DNA of 33,045 nt from Lachnospiraceae bacterium (GCA_022800815.1 JAAWRC010000037.1:1-33045); one strand, 5' to 3'; positions 24,238-32,787 are shown, counted from the stretch's first letter. The notes: a model not told the origin generated them from the letters alone. Numbers and translations are program-made.

Positions 24238-24818
24238 TCATAAAGACAGTGAATCTGGAGACGGTCTGCGGCGTGACCAGCCGCCTGCCGGAAAACGACA
24301 AACCGGAGATCGCTTTTGCGGGCAAGTCCAACGTGGGGAAATCCTCCCTGATCAATGCGCTCATGAACCGGAAGGCTTATGCGCGCACATCCTCTCAGCC
24401 GGGGAAGACCCAGACCATCAACTTTTACAATGTCAACGATGCGCTCTATTACGTGGATCTTCCCGGTTACGGATATGCGAAGATTTCCCAGAGGGAAAAA
24501 GAGAAATGGGGGCGGATGGTGGAAAATTACCTGAAGAAATCCGCCCAGCTTCGCTGTGTGTTCCTTTTGGTGGACATTCGTCATGAACCGTCAGCCAATG
24601 ACAGGCAGATGTACGAGTGGGTGACGGGAAACGGCTACCGGCCGGTGGTCGTCGCCACCAAGCTGGACAAGATCAAGCGGAGCCAGGTCGCAAAACAGGT
24701 GAAGCTGGTGCGTACGGGCCTCGGAATCGGGCCGGACGTCACGGTGATCCCCTTCTCCGCCGAGACGAAGCAGGGACGGGAGGAGATCTGGGCCCTCATC
24801 GAGGAGCTGGCGGGGTAG
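24234..24818 (+). CDS. engB: Ribosome biogenesis GTP-binding protein
   Basis: The 194-residue GTPase of the YsxC/YihA family helps assemble the large ribosomal subunit. Its GTPase motifs are G1 GKSNVGKSS, G2 threonine region SSQPGKTQT, G3 DLPGYG, G4 TKLDK and G5 SAE. The TTG start at 24234 overlaps the lon stop (TTGA) and has AAGGAGG upstream within lon, so it is translationally coupled. The lon-engB pairing is widely conserved in Firmicutes. Only 10 nt separate its stop from the convergent degV stop, with just a 6-bp hairpin (24822-24827 with 24835-24840) and no T-run. Confidence 0.95.
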   Translation: MIIKTVNLETVCGVTSRLPENDKPEIAFAGKSNVGKSSLINALMNRKAYARTSSQPGKTQTINFYNVNDALYYVDLPGYGYAKISQREKEKWGRMVENYLKKSAQLRCVFLLVDIRHEPSANDRQMYEWVTGNGYRPVVVATKLDKIKRSQVAKQVKLVRTGLGIGPDVTVIPFSAETKQGREEIWALIEELAG

Positions 24819-24828
24819 GGGGCGGCAT

Positions 24829-25665
24829 TCATTTTGCCGCAAACACGATCCCAAATGCCTCCGGTCCGATGTGGGCTCCGATGGTGGGTCCGATCTGGAG
24901 CATTTCATCCGTCCGATACCTGGCGGCAGAGAGCTTTTCGCAGAGCTTCGTGCAGTTTTCCGTGCCGTAGCTGTAGATGGGATACAGGGGGAAGGCCTCG
25001 TCCCGGCCGATGGCGGTCAGCTGCTTCAGGATCTGGCCGATGGCCTTGTTTCTGCCGACGCATTTGCCGATGACGTCCACCTGCCCCTCCTGCGAGATGG
25101 TGATGATGGGTTTGATGCCGGCCAGGTTTCCGATGGCGGCGGCCGTTTTGGAGATCCGTCCACCCCGCTCCAGGTAATCCAGGGTATTGGGGGCGGCCAG
25201 AACCCTGACACGGGAGCGCAGGCCCTCCAAAAGGGCGGCGATTTCCCCGGCGCCGATCCCCTGGGAGACCAGGGCGAGCGCATGGTCCGCCAGGATCTTG
25301 ATGGTGTAGGAGGCGGAGAGGGAATCAATGATATAGACCTTGTCGTAAGCGGCCATGGATTTGGCCAGGAAGGCGCTCTGACAGGTGCCGCTGAGGGCGG
25401 AGGAGAGCAGGATGCAGATCAGCTCGTCGCCCTTTTTCTTTGCGTCAAGAAACACCTCCAGGAAGGCCTGGGGGGAGGGCTGGGCGGTCTTGGGGAAGCT
25501 TCCGGTTCTTTCCAGGATTTCGTAAAATTCGTCCCGGTCCAGGTTCAGCCCGTCGACATAATCGGTCTCGCCGATGGTTATGGTGATGGGGACCAGCTCC
25601 AGTCCCTTTTCACGGATCTCTTCCATTTTATAATCGGAAGCAGAGTCTACAAGGATACGTATCAT
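24829..25665 (-). CDS. DegV family fatty-acid-binding protein
   Basis: The 278-residue protein has the DegV opening ILVDSASDYKMEEIREKGLELVPI, TAQPSPQAFLEVF, SSALSGTCQSA and LDYLERGGRIS, all typical. FakB-type members bind fatty acids and hand them to the FakA kinase for phosphorylation; no fakA is in this window. The frame is open to 25707, but the ATG at 25665 is the natural family start, with GGAG 11 nt upstream. Expression is from a strong minus-strand promoter at 25764-25792. Confidence 0.9.
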   Translation of the reverse strand: MIRILVDSASDYKMEEIREKGLELVPITITIGETDYVDGLNLDRDEFYEILERTGSFPKTAQPSPQAFLEVFLDAKKKGDELICILLSSALSGTCQSAFLAKSMAAYDKVYIIDSLSASYTIKILADHALALVSQGIGAGEIAALLEGLRSRVRVLAAPNTLDYLERGGRISKTAAAIGNLAGIKPIITISQEGQVDVIGKCVGRNKAIGQILKQLTAIGRDEAFPLYPIYSYGTENCTKLCEKLSAARYRTDEMLQIGPTIGAHIGPEAFGIVFAAK

Positions 25666-25763
25666 GAGAGCGACACTCCAGTTAATCGTTATGGTGACCT
25701 GCCGCAATGCGGGGTATCATCAAATAGAATAGTTTGAAACACAAAATAAAGCACATATGTTGT

Positions 25764-25792
25764 AGCATATTACATTCCGCACCCTCTGTCAA
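25764..25792 (-). promoter_or_regulatory. Promoter for degV
   Basis: On the minus strand, a perfect TTGACA (25792-25787) and TATGCT (25769-25764) are 17 bp apart, leaving a leader of about 90 nt before degV. Confidence 0.78.
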
Positions 25793-25832
25793 TGGTGAAA
25801 TATAGCTTTTTTGACGGTTTTTTGCGAAAGGC

Positions 25833-25861
25833 TTGAAAAAAATTCCAGATAGCAGTATGAT
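25833..25861 (+). promoter_or_regulatory. Promoter for the DUF6465-like gene
   Basis: TTGAAA (25833-25838) and TATGAT (25856-25861) are 17 bp apart. It is divergent from the degV promoter, with about 40 bp between the two -35 boxes. Confidence 0.7.
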
Positions 25862-25925
25862 AAGTAACGGCATCGTGCCCGGATAGAACTGCGCATTTGG
25901 AGGGCAAAAAAAGACGAGGAGAATT

Positions 25926-26501
25926 ATGATGGCAAGAGGAAAGAAACAGACGGCCGTGAAAGCCGTGGCGCCGGAGGCAGCGGGCAAGGCAGTGGAGAAG
26001 AAGGAGATCTTGCAGACGGAGCAGATGAAGCGGGCGGCAGAGGAACTGGCAAAGGTAGTGGCGGAGAAGAAGGAAGTGCCCGCTCCCGAGTCCACAAAGA
26101 AGACGGAGAAGACCGCCGAGAAGAAGGCGGCGGAGAAAACGGAGACGGAGAAGCCGGCGGATGCACCGAAGGATACGGCGCTGAAAGCGGCGAAGAAAAC
26201 GACTGAAGAGAAGAAGACGACCACGAGGAAAGCGAAGGCCGTGGCCGAGAAGAAGGCGGCGGAAAAGCCGGCAGAAGAGAAAAAGTCCGTGAAGGAACCG
26301 GAGGTCAAAACTTCGATTTCCGTTCAGTACATGGGGAAGGACGTTTCCGACAAGGACATGATCGCCCTGGTCAAGAACGACTGGGCGGATGCGGGGCACA
26401 AGGTTGGCGACATCGAGACCATGGACCTTTACGTGAAGACGGAAGAGAACAGAGTGTACTACGTGATTAACGGTGCGGAGACGGGGAGCGTGGAGATCTG
26501 A
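25926..26501 (+). CDS. Lys/Ala/Glu-rich protein with DUF6465-like C-terminal domain
   Basis: The product has 191 residues. About residues 1-125 are low-complexity Lys, Ala, Glu and Thr with repeated KKAAEK-like blocks, resembling a histone H1-like or disordered tail. The last 60 residues form a compact domain (SISVQYMGKDVSDKDMIALV ... TEENRVYYVINGAETGSVEI) that I associate with DUF6465 of Clostridia; the family name is from memory. No signal peptide or membrane helix is present, so it is cytoplasmic. Possible roles include nucleic-acid or protein binding, but no function is established. It has its own promoter, a GAGGAG ribosome site and a very strong terminator. Confidence 0.75.
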   Translation: MMARGKKQTAVKAVAPEAAGKAVEKKEILQTEQMKRAAEELAKVVAEKKEVPAPESTKKTEKTAEKKAAEKTETEKPADAPKDTALKAAKKTTEEKKTTTRKAKAVAEKKAAEKPAEEKKSVKEPEVKTSISVQYMGKDVSDKDMIALVKNDWADAGHKVGDIETMDLYVKTEENRVYYVINGAETGSVEI

Positions 26502-26515
26502 GCATCCCCGGAAAC

Positions 26516-26568
26516 AAAAAGGCTGCTGCAGGAGAGGAGTTCAAGTTACCTCCTGCAGCAGCCTTTTT
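26516..26568. terminator. Very strong intrinsic terminator
   Basis: An 18-bp perfect stem (26516-26533 with 26551-26568), starting AAAAAGGCTGCTGC and ending in TTTTT, encloses a 17-nt loop. The A-run on the left makes it usable in either direction. Confidence 0.92.
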
Positions 26569-26580
26569 GGCTTTCCCCTG

Positions 26581-26609
26581 TTGAACCCTGTCGCATTTTG
26601 TAGTATAAT
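26581..26609 (+). promoter_or_regulatory. Promoter for the cell-wall hydrolase gene
   Basis: TTGAAC (26581-26586) and a perfect TATAAT (26604-26609) are 17 bp apart. An ATG inside the -10 box (26608) cannot be the start of translation. Confidence 0.8.
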
Positions 26610-26673
26610 GGCAATGTTCCTATATAAAAATGACTTTGAAAACGGGGCACATGGCCCATACAGAAAAAACTAT

Positions 26674-28041
26674 ATGAAAAGACAGGGTGCGAAAAAGGAT
26701 GTAAAGAAAAGATTCCGCAGGTCTCCTTCTTTTGGCACGTGCCTGTTTCTGGTGGTCGCATTGGCGTTGGGCGAGCTATTTGGAGCCGGGGCCCTGCCCG
26801 TCCTTGCGACGGACGAGGAGGTGGAGGAGGCCAGGGAACAGGTGGCGGAGGCGGAGGAGAAGGCCAAAGACCTGGAGGAGGCCAAGGAGCGGTTTGCCGG
26901 TTACCTGGACGAATTAAACGGACAGCTGGACGGATTGACGGCGGAGCTTTCAGATTTGTCGGAAAGGCAGGAGGAACTCCGGAACAGTCTGGAAGTGACG
27001 GCGAAAGAGCTTCTTGCGGCCAAGGAGACGGAGGCCGAACAGTACGAGGCCATGAAGAAACGGATCCAGTATATGTATGAGAACGGGGATACCGGTTTTA
27101 TCGAGCTCGTTTTTTCGGCGGAGAGCCTTTCCTCCATACTAAACAGGGCGGAGTACGCCATGGAGTTAGCCGAGTATGACCGAAACATGCTGACCGAGTA
27201 TCAGGAGACCAGGGCGCTGGTGGCGAAAAAGGAACAGGATCTGAGGACATCGCAGGCGGAACTGGACCAGGTGGTGGCGGAGACGCAGGAGAAACAGAAT
27301 CAGGTTCTCTCTGCGGTGGCGGAAACCAACATCAAGATGGAGGAATGTGCCGGGGAACTGGAGGATGCCAAAGACGAGCTGGCCTGGTACCGGACCGAGC
27401 TTCAGAAAAAGGAGCTGGAAGCGGAGGAGCGGATGGCCAGGTTGGCCGAGGAGGCCAGGAGGAGAGAGGAGGAGGAACGGAGGAAGGAGCAGCAGGTGGC
27501 GGCCGGAGTGGGCAGCAACGCCGGCACGCCCGGAGGGGCCGCACAGCCGCCGTCTTCAGGTGGAAGCAGTTCGGAAGAGCCTGGAAACGGCGGAGACTCC
27601 GACGTTTCGGACCCGCCTGCGGCAGATCAGACGCCCGGAGGTTCCTCCCCCGATCCTCAGCCCACGGAGCCGGAGGAACCGGCAGGCTTTGATTACTCCG
27701 CCTACAGCGACGTGGAGCTTCTGGCGGCCATGATCTACCGGGAGGCCAACATGGAGCCCTGGAAGGGAAAGGTGGCCGTCGGTAACGTGGTCATGAACCG
27801 GCTTGCAAGCAGCCGCTACCCCAATACCATGATCGGCGTTCTCTCCCAGCCCTATCAGTTCACTCCCTGGGACGGTCCCAAATATCAGAACGCCCTGAAA
27901 AACGGAGTCAATGCGGAGTGCAGGAGGGCGGCGGAGGCAGCCATGAGCGGAAGTGAAAATTACATCGGCGATCTTCTTCATTTCCGGACGATCCGTCCGG
28001 GCTATGACGGGATCATCATCGGCGGCCACGTGTTTTATTAG
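26674..28041 (+). CDS. Secreted cell-wall hydrolase with coiled coil and SleB-type domain
   Basis: The 455-residue protein has a basic N-terminus and signal peptide (FGTCLFLVVALALGELFGAG, likely cleaved near LATD), then a coiled coil of about 220 residues rich in Glu, Lys and Ala that resembles the PcsB/CwlO regulatory type. A Gly/Ser/Pro-rich linker follows (about 275-345). The C-terminal domain is hydrolase_2/SleB-like: LLAAMIYREANMEPWKGKVA, NVVMNRLASSRYPNT, QFTPWDG and HVFY, where the glutamate of YREA is the expected catalytic acid. It probably cleaves peptidoglycan during growth, division or sporulation. ATG 26674 is the first usable codon after the promoter, but its ribosome site is poor. 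Confidence 0.85.
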   Translation: MKRQGAKKDVKKRFRRSPSFGTCLFLVVALALGELFGAGALPVLATDEEVEEAREQVAEAEEKAKDLEEAKERFAGYLDELNGQLDGLTAELSDLSERQEELRNSLEVTAKELLAAKETEAEQYEAMKKRIQYMYENGDTGFIELVFSAESLSSILNRAEYAMELAEYDRNMLTEYQETRALVAKKEQDLRTSQAELDQVVAETQEKQNQVLSAVAETNIKMEECAGELEDAKDELAWYRTELQKKELEAEERMARLAEEARRREEEERRKEQQVAAGVGSNAGTPGGAAQPPSSGGSSSEEPGNGGDSDVSDPPAADQTPGGSSPDPQPTEPEEPAGFDYSAYSDVELLAAMIYREANMEPWKGKVAVGNVVMNRLASSRYPNTMIGVLSQPYQFTPWDGPKYQNALKNGVNAECRRAAEAAMSGSENYIGDLLHFRTIRPGYDGIIIGGHVFY

Positions 28042-28394
28042 TCCTTCATCTTCGGGTCAAAGACCAGGGAGCCGACGTAGCCGAAGACCAGGGCGGCGCT
28101 GATTCCGGCGGCGGAGGCCTTTAAGCCTCCCAGGAACAGGCCGAGGATGCCCTCCTCGCCGATGCTCTCCTTCACTCCCTTAAAGAGGGTGTTTCCGAAG
28201 CCGAGAAGTGGGACGGAGGCCCCGGAGCCGGCCCACTCGATAAAAGGCTCGTAGACGCCGAGAAAGCCCAGGGCCACGCCGGAGCAGACTAAGAGCACCA
28301 TGATGCGGCCCGGCATCAGCTTCGTCTTGTCCATGAGGATCTGGACCAGGGCGCAGATGAGCCCGCCCACCAGAAACGCTTTTAAATAATCCAT
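28038..28394 (-). CDS. spoVAE: Stage V sporulation protein AE
   Basis: The 118-residue membrane protein has about four hydrophobic segments and family sequence: YLKAFLVGGLICALVQILMD, TKLMPGRIMVLLVCSGVALG, LGFGNTLFKGVKES and ALVFGYVGSLVFDPKMKD. SpoVAE helps form the channel that moves dipicolinic acid into the forespore and out during germination. spoVAC and spoVAD, usually adjacent, are not in this window. Its stop overlaps the stop of the convergent hydrolase gene by 4 nt. The start ATG 28394 follows AGAAAGG. I see no convincing sigma-G promoter. Confidence 0.9.
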   Translation of the reverse strand: MDYLKAFLVGGLICALVQILMDKTKLMPGRIMVLLVCSGVALGFLGVYEPFIEWAGSGASVPLLGFGNTLFKGVKESIGEEGILGLFLGGLKASAAGISAALVFGYVGSLVFDPKMKD

Positions 28395-28480
28395 ATTGTC
28401 GCACGACCTTTCTGAATGAAATTCCTGAGAGTAGTCTGCGCAGTGTGGATTTTTTTTATACCAAAAGGGCGCTCTGCCTT

Positions 28481-28526
28481 AAACAGGCCGCAGGCCGGGA
28501 ATCAATCCCGTACCTGCGGCCTGTTT
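28481..28526 (-). terminator. Terminator of argG
   Basis: AAACAGGCCGCAGG (28481-28494) pairs perfectly with CCTGCGGCCTGTTT (28513-28526), with inner pairing of CCGGGA-like bases in the loop. It lies 44 nt beyond the argG stop on the minus strand. T-runs are short on both sides, so strength is moderate. Confidence 0.75.
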
Positions 28527-28569
28527 CTTTCAGAGACTTTTCACAGCCCTTTTATTTTTTATAGGTGCA

Positions 28570-29787
28570 TTATTTTGCGTTCTTTGCGATTTCTTCCATC
28601 TTCATGGCCCGCACCATGGTGGAGAGGCCGTAAAGGTTGATGAAACCCTCCGCATCGTGATGGTCATAGAGGTCGCCGGTGGTGAAGGAGGCGATGCTCT
28701 CGTTGTACATGGAGTAGGGGGACGTGGTCCCCTGCTTGATGATGTTGCCCTTGTAGAGCTTCATCTTACACTCGCCGGTCACGAATTTCTGGGTGGACTC
28801 CACGAACGCCTGGCAGGCTTCCCGCAGGGGGGAGAACCACTTGGCGGAGTAGACCAGGTCGGCGAACTTGTTGCCCACGTCCTTCTTCATGGCCAGGGTC
28901 TCCTTGTCGAGGATCAGCTCCTCCAGCTGGTCATGGGCTTCCATGAGGATGGTGCCGCCGGGAGTCTCGTAAACGCCCCGGGACTTCATTCCCACCATCC
29001 GGTTTTCCACGATGTCCACGATGCCGATGCCGTGTTTGCCGCCCAGGGCATTTAACTCGGCGATGATCTCGGACAGCTTCATCTCCCTGCCGTTTAAGGC
29101 GACGGGAACGCCTTCCTTAAAAGTGAGGGAAAGGGTCTCGCCCTCGTCGGGAGCTTTCTCCGGGGTCTGTCCCAGGACCAGCATGTGGTCGTAGTTAGGG
29201 GCGTTGCCGGGGTCCTCGAGCTCCAGTCCTTCGTGGCTGATGTGCCACAGGTTCCGGTCGCGGCTGTAGCTGCTGTCCGCCTTGAAGGGAAGCTTGATTC
29301 CGCGGCTCTCGCAGTAGCGCAGCTCGTCCTCGCGGGACTTCATGTCCCAGATCCGCCAGGGGGCGATGATCTTCAGGTGGGGAGCCAGGGCCTTGATGCC
29401 CAGCTCGAACCGCACCTGGTCGTTGCCCTTGCCGGTGGCCCCATGGCAGATGGCCACGGCGCCCTCTTTCTCAGCGATATCCACCAGGATCTTGGCGATC
29501 AGCGGACGGGCCATGGCCGTACCCAGCAGATATTTGTGTTCGTACACGGCACCCGCCTTGATGCAGGGGAGAATGTATTCGTCGCAGAATTCATCGACCA
29601 CGTGCTCGATGTAGAGCTTGGAAGCGCCGGTGGAGAGGGCCCGCTCCTCCAGGCCGTCCAGCTCGCTTCCCTGTCCCACGTCGATGCAGACGCAGATCAC
29701 TTCGTAATCATAGTTTTCCTTGAGCCAGGGGATCAGCACCGAGGTGTCCAGGCCGCCGGAGTACGCAAGAACTACTTTCTCTTTCAT
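28570..29787 (-). CDS. argG: Argininosuccinate synthase
   Basis: The 405-residue enzyme joins citrulline and aspartate with ATP to make argininosuccinate, the penultimate step of arginine synthesis. It begins [19 protein letters not shown], the ATP-pyrophosphatase P-loop. It then shows [38 protein letters not shown] with the substrate-binding arginines, and [25 protein letters not shown]. The start ATG 29787 has AGGAGG 9 nt upstream; the frame extends to 29865, but that part lacks family sequence. argH, which normally follows, is not present downstream. It is divergent from argC-argJ. Confidence 0.96.
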   Translation of the reverse strand: MKEKVVLAYSGGLDTSVLIPWLKENYDYEVICVCIDVGQGSELDGLEERALSTGASKLYIEHVVDEFCDEYILPCIKAGAVYEHKYLLGTAMARPLIAKILVDIAEKEGAVAICHGATGKGNDQVRFELGIKALAPHLKIIAPWRIWDMKSREDELRYCESRGIKLPFKADSSYSRDRNLWHISHEGLELEDPGNAPNYDHMLVLGQTPEKAPDEGETLSLTFKEGVPVALNGREMKLSEIIAELNALGGKHGIGIVDIVENRMVGMKSRGVYETPGGTILMEAHDQLEELILDKETLAMKKDVGNKFADLVYSAKWFSPLREACQAFVESTQKFVTGECKMKLYKGNIIKQGTTSPYSMYNESIASFTTGDLYDHHDAEGFINLYGLSTMVRAMKMEEIAKNAK

Positions 29788-29853
29788 AATATGTATTCCT
29801 CCTCGTAAAAATAAAATGCCATGTGGAAAAGGTGGCTGTCTGCCACGGGAATA

Positions 29854-29882
29854 AATATACAACAAAACGAAGGGAAATGCAA
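29854..29882 (-). promoter_or_regulatory. Promoter for argG
   Basis: On the minus strand, TTGCAT (29882-29877) and TATATT (29859-29854) are 17 bp apart. The same TTGCAT -35 is used for argC on the other strand. Confidence 0.68.
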
Positions 29883-29909
29883 CCCCTAAATAAAAATTTT
29901 AAAAAAAGG

Positions 29910-29938
29910 TTGCATATTATGCAATGATAATGTATAAT
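29910..29938 (+). promoter_or_regulatory. Promoter for argC with overlapping palindromic operator
   Basis: TTGCAT (29910-29915) and TATAAT (29933-29938) are 17 bp apart. The -35 lies in a perfect 15-bp palindrome, TTGCATATTATGCAA (29910-29924). The core TGCAT-ATT-ATGCA resembles an ArgR box (TGAAT-N4-ATTCA) in layout, but is one base shorter in the centre and has C for A in each half. A repressor there would block the -35. Assigning it to ArgR is inference. Confidence 0.7.
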
Positions 29939-30074
29939 TATGAAACGTTCCGAGGAGGACAGAGATCTTTATGGGAAAGAGGCTGGACAAACGGGGAGCG
30001 GATGTGTAAAATAGGCCTGGATGCGGCTTTTGACACCCGAATTTTGAATATTGAAGAAAGGACAGAAGGATATC

Positions 30075-31115
30075 ATGATCAAGGCAGGGATTATCGGCTC
30101 CACCGGATATGCGGGGGCGGAACTGGCGGGGCTTCTTCTGGGTCACCCGGAGGCAGAGGTGGTCTGGTACGGCTCCAGGAGCTACGTGGGAGAGGAGTAT
30201 TCTTCCATATACAGGAACATGTTCCGGATGGTGGACGCCAAATGTATGGACGACAACATGGAGGAGCTGGCGGCACAAGCGGACGTGATCTTTACGGCAA
30301 CGCCCCAGGGCCTCTGCGCTTCACTGATAAACGACGGGATCCTGGAGAAGGCGAAGGTTGTGGATTTAAGTGCGGATTTCCGTATTAAAGATGTAAAAAT
30401 ATACGAGAAATGGTACGGGCTGGAGCATAAAAGCCCCCAGTATATCGGGGAGGCCGTTTACGGCCTCTGCGAGATCAACCGGGAGGACGTGAGGAAGGCC
30501 AGGCTGGTGGCCAATCCGGGCTGCTACACCACCTGCTCCATTTTGACGCTGTATCCGCTGGTGAAGGAAGGGCTGGTGGATGTTTCTACCATTATAATTG
30601 ACGCCAAGTCGGGAACCTCCGGGGCCGGGAGGGGGGCCAAGGTGCCGAACCTCTTCTGCGAGGTCAACGAGAGCATCAAGGCATACGGCGTCGCAAGCCA
30701 CCGCCACACGCCGGAGATCGAGGAACAGCTGGGTTACGCCTGCGGGAAGAAAGTGCTCCTGAACTTCACCCCCCACCTGGTGCCCATGAACCGGGGGATC
30801 CTAGCCACGGCCTACGCCTCCCTCACGAAGCCGGTTTCCAGCGGGGAGGTAAGGGCGGCTTACGAGAAATATTATGGGAACGAATATTTCATCCGTCTTC
30901 TGCCGGAGGGGGTCTACCCGGAGACCCGCTGGGTGGAGGGCAGCAACTTCGTGGACATCAATTTCAAGGTTGACGAGCGGACAGGGAGGATCATCGCCAT
31001 CGGCGCCCTGGACAATCTGGTGAAAGGCGCGGCAGGGCAGGCGGTTCAGAATATGAACCTGATGTTCGGGCTTCCGGAGACCATGGGGCTTGGAAGGGTT
31101 CCCATGTTTCCATAA
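30075..31115 (+). CDS. argC: N-acetyl-gamma-glutamyl-phosphate reductase
   Basis: The 346-residue enzyme carries out the third step of ornithine/arginine synthesis, reducing N-acetylglutamyl phosphate with NADPH. The Rossmann opening is AGIIGSTGYAGAELAGLL; the catalytic cysteine is Cys150 in NPGCYTT; SGTSGAGRGAK and the histidine in SHRHTPEIEEQ follow. I chose ATG 30075 behind AGAAGGAT over a TTG at 30051. It is followed 94 nt later by argJ. Confidence 0.96.
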   Translation: MIKAGIIGSTGYAGAELAGLLLGHPEAEVVWYGSRSYVGEEYSSIYRNMFRMVDAKCMDDNMEELAAQADVIFTATPQGLCASLINDGILEKAKVVDLSADFRIKDVKIYEKWYGLEHKSPQYIGEAVYGLCEINREDVRKARLVANPGCYTTCSILTLYPLVKEGLVDVSTIIIDAKSGTSGAGRGAKVPNLFCEVNESIKAYGVASHRHTPEIEEQLGYACGKKVLLNFTPHLVPMNRGILATAYASLTKPVSSGEVRAAYEKYYGNEYFIRLLPEGVYPETRWVEGSNFVDINFKVDERTGRIIAIGALDNLVKGAAGQAVQNMNLMFGLPETMGLGRVPMFP

Positions 31116-31209
31116 AAGGAATGGCGGCGTAGGACGGAAGAGGACCGATTTTCTTCCTGTCGGTATATGGAATATGAAGTTTTAAAAGTGAATGAGGAGG
31201 AAATGGAAT

Positions 31210-32433
31210 ATGAAGTGGATAGACGGCGGCGTGACGGCGCCGAAGGGATTTTCGGCGGCGGGAGTGAGCGCCGGGATCAAAAAGGCCGGGATCAAGGACA
31301 TGGCCATGGTTTACAGTGAGGTGCCTTGTCGGGCAGCGGGGGTCTTTACCACAAACGTGGTAAAAGCGGCCCCGGTCAAATGGGATCACCAGGTAGTCCA
31401 TGAGAGTGCATTTGCCCAGGCGATGGTGGTCAACAGCGGCATCGCCAACGCCTGTACCGGGGCGGAGGGCTTCGGCCACTGCAGGGAGACCGCCGAAACG
31501 GCGGGGGGGGCCCTGGGGATCCCGGCGGATGCGGTGCTTGTGGCCTCCACCGGCGTGATCGGTGCAAAGCTCCCCATGGATAAGATAAAGGCGGGAGTCG
31601 GGATCTTAAAGGGGGCCCTGGGAGCCGACAGGAAGGCGGGAGCTCTGGCGGCAGAGGCCATTATGACGACGGACACAAAGCCCAAGGAGGCGGCCGTGGA
31701 GACGGTGATCGGCGGGAAGACGGTGACCGTGGCCGGAATGTGCAAGGGCTCCGGCATGATCCATCCCAACATGGCCACCATGCTCTGCTTCGTGGTGAGC
31801 GATGTCAGCATTTCCCATGGGCTTCTGCAGAAGGCTCTCAGCGACGACGTGGTGGATACCTTCAACATGATCTCCGTGGACGGGGACACCTCCACCAACG
31901 ACAGCGTCCTCCTGCTGGCCAACGGCCTGGCGGGCAATGCCGAGATCACGGAGGAGAATGAGGATTACCATGCCTTCTGTGAGGCGCTGCACGCAGTCAT
32001 GGAGGCGCTCTCCAAAAAGATCGCCGGGGACGGCGAGGGGGCCACCTGTCTCTTTGAGGTGAAGGTTCTCGGTGCGCCCACGAAGGAGGCGGCCAGGACG
32101 CTGGCGAAATCCGTGGTCACATCCAGCCTCACCAAGGCGGCCATTTACGGTCACGACGCCAACTGGGGAAGGATCCTCTGCGCCCTGGGCTATTCCGGCG
32201 TGTCCTTCGACCCGGAGCGGGTGGACATCTGGTTCGAGAGCGGGGCCGGGAAGCTTAAGATCGTGGAAAACGGCGTCTCCACCGGCTACAGCGAGGAGCA
32301 AGCCACGAAGATCCTCTCCGAGGAGGAAGTGACCGCCATCGCCGACATGAAGGCCGGAGAGGAAACCGCCACCGCCTGGGGCTGCGATCTCACCTACGAT
32401 TACGTGAAAATAAACGCCGACTACCGGTCCTGA
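31210..32433 (+). CDS. argJ: Glutamate N-acetyltransferase / ornithine acetyltransferase
   Basis: The 407-residue precursor self-cleaves between Ala and Thr in KGSGMIHPNMATML (nucleophile Thr near residue 189) to give alpha and beta chains. It moves the acetyl group from N-acetylornithine to glutamate, the cyclic arginine route, and may also use acetyl-CoA. Other family sequence is VFTTNVVKAAPVKWD, VNSGIANACTG and DANWGRILCALGYSG. ATG 31210 has AGGAGG 10 nt upstream, preferred over ATG 31192, which overlaps that site. argB and argD, which often follow, are absent; only repeats follow to the window edge. Confidence 0.95.
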   Translation: MKWIDGGVTAPKGFSAAGVSAGIKKAGIKDMAMVYSEVPCRAAGVFTTNVVKAAPVKWDHQVVHESAFAQAMVVNSGIANACTGAEGFGHCRETAETAGGALGIPADAVLVASTGVIGAKLPMDKIKAGVGILKGALGADRKAGALAAEAIMTTDTKPKEAAVETVIGGKTVTVAGMCKGSGMIHPNMATMLCFVVSDVSISHGLLQKALSDDVVDTFNMISVDGDTSTNDSVLLLANGLAGNAEITEENEDYHAFCEALHAVMEALSKKIAGDGEGATCLFEVKVLGAPTKEAARTLAKSVVTSSLTKAAIYGHDANWGRILCALGYSGVSFDPERVDIWFESGAGKLKIVENGVSTGYSEEQATKILSEEEVTAIADMKAGEETATAWGCDLTYDYVKINADYRS

Positions 32434-32457
32434 GATTCGGACTTTTGGTGAACTGAC

Positions 32458-32707
32458 GGAAGAAAAATGGTTCTTTTTACAGGATTGTCCAGGAAAGCCC
32501 CCGCCCGTGTTCCTCTTCAGACACGTTCGGTTTCAGGGATTTCACTGCGCCGCCCATGACAGGCAATTTCACCTCCATCAAACCGGGTCGGCTGAAATTG
32601 CCTGCGCTATACTCGTGAAATCCCCAAAACCTTCCTATCGTCTGCCGAGGAACACGGACGGGGGCTTTCTAAACAAGCTTCGGCTTAGAAAGAACCATTT
32701 TTCTTCC
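32458..32707 (-). repeat. E2: 250-bp long inverted repeat homologous to E1, opposite strand
   Basis: Outer stem P1b is 19 perfect pairs (32458-32476 with 32689-32707). Inner P1a is 22 positions with one mismatch (32494-32515 with 32647-32668). On the minus strand the junction reads GGCAGACGATAGGA (32646-32633) and CCGAACGTG (32530-32522). P2 is 17 pairs including two G-U, with its two arms in 32526-32545 and 32615-32631. P3 is 12 pairs (32560-32571 with 32593-32604). The terminal loop keeps CCCGGTTTG, as in E1. It begins 24 nt after the argJ stop. There is no T-run, so it is not a simple terminator. Confidence 0.9.
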
Positions 32708-32787
32708 TGTGTTGTACTGAGAGACGGAATCTCAGGGCCCGGCAGAGATTACCCAGGCAGGAGAGGGACCCGGGAGGCGTTTCGCCC

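Noticed and set aside
29924-30074. Arginine leader peptide before argC
   Set aside because: The frame there is not rich in arginine codons in a block and there is no attenuator hairpin with a T-run.
32458-32707. E2 as a tRNA, rRNA or known riboswitch
   Set aside because: No cloverleaf, no rRNA sequence, and no riboswitch core I recognise.
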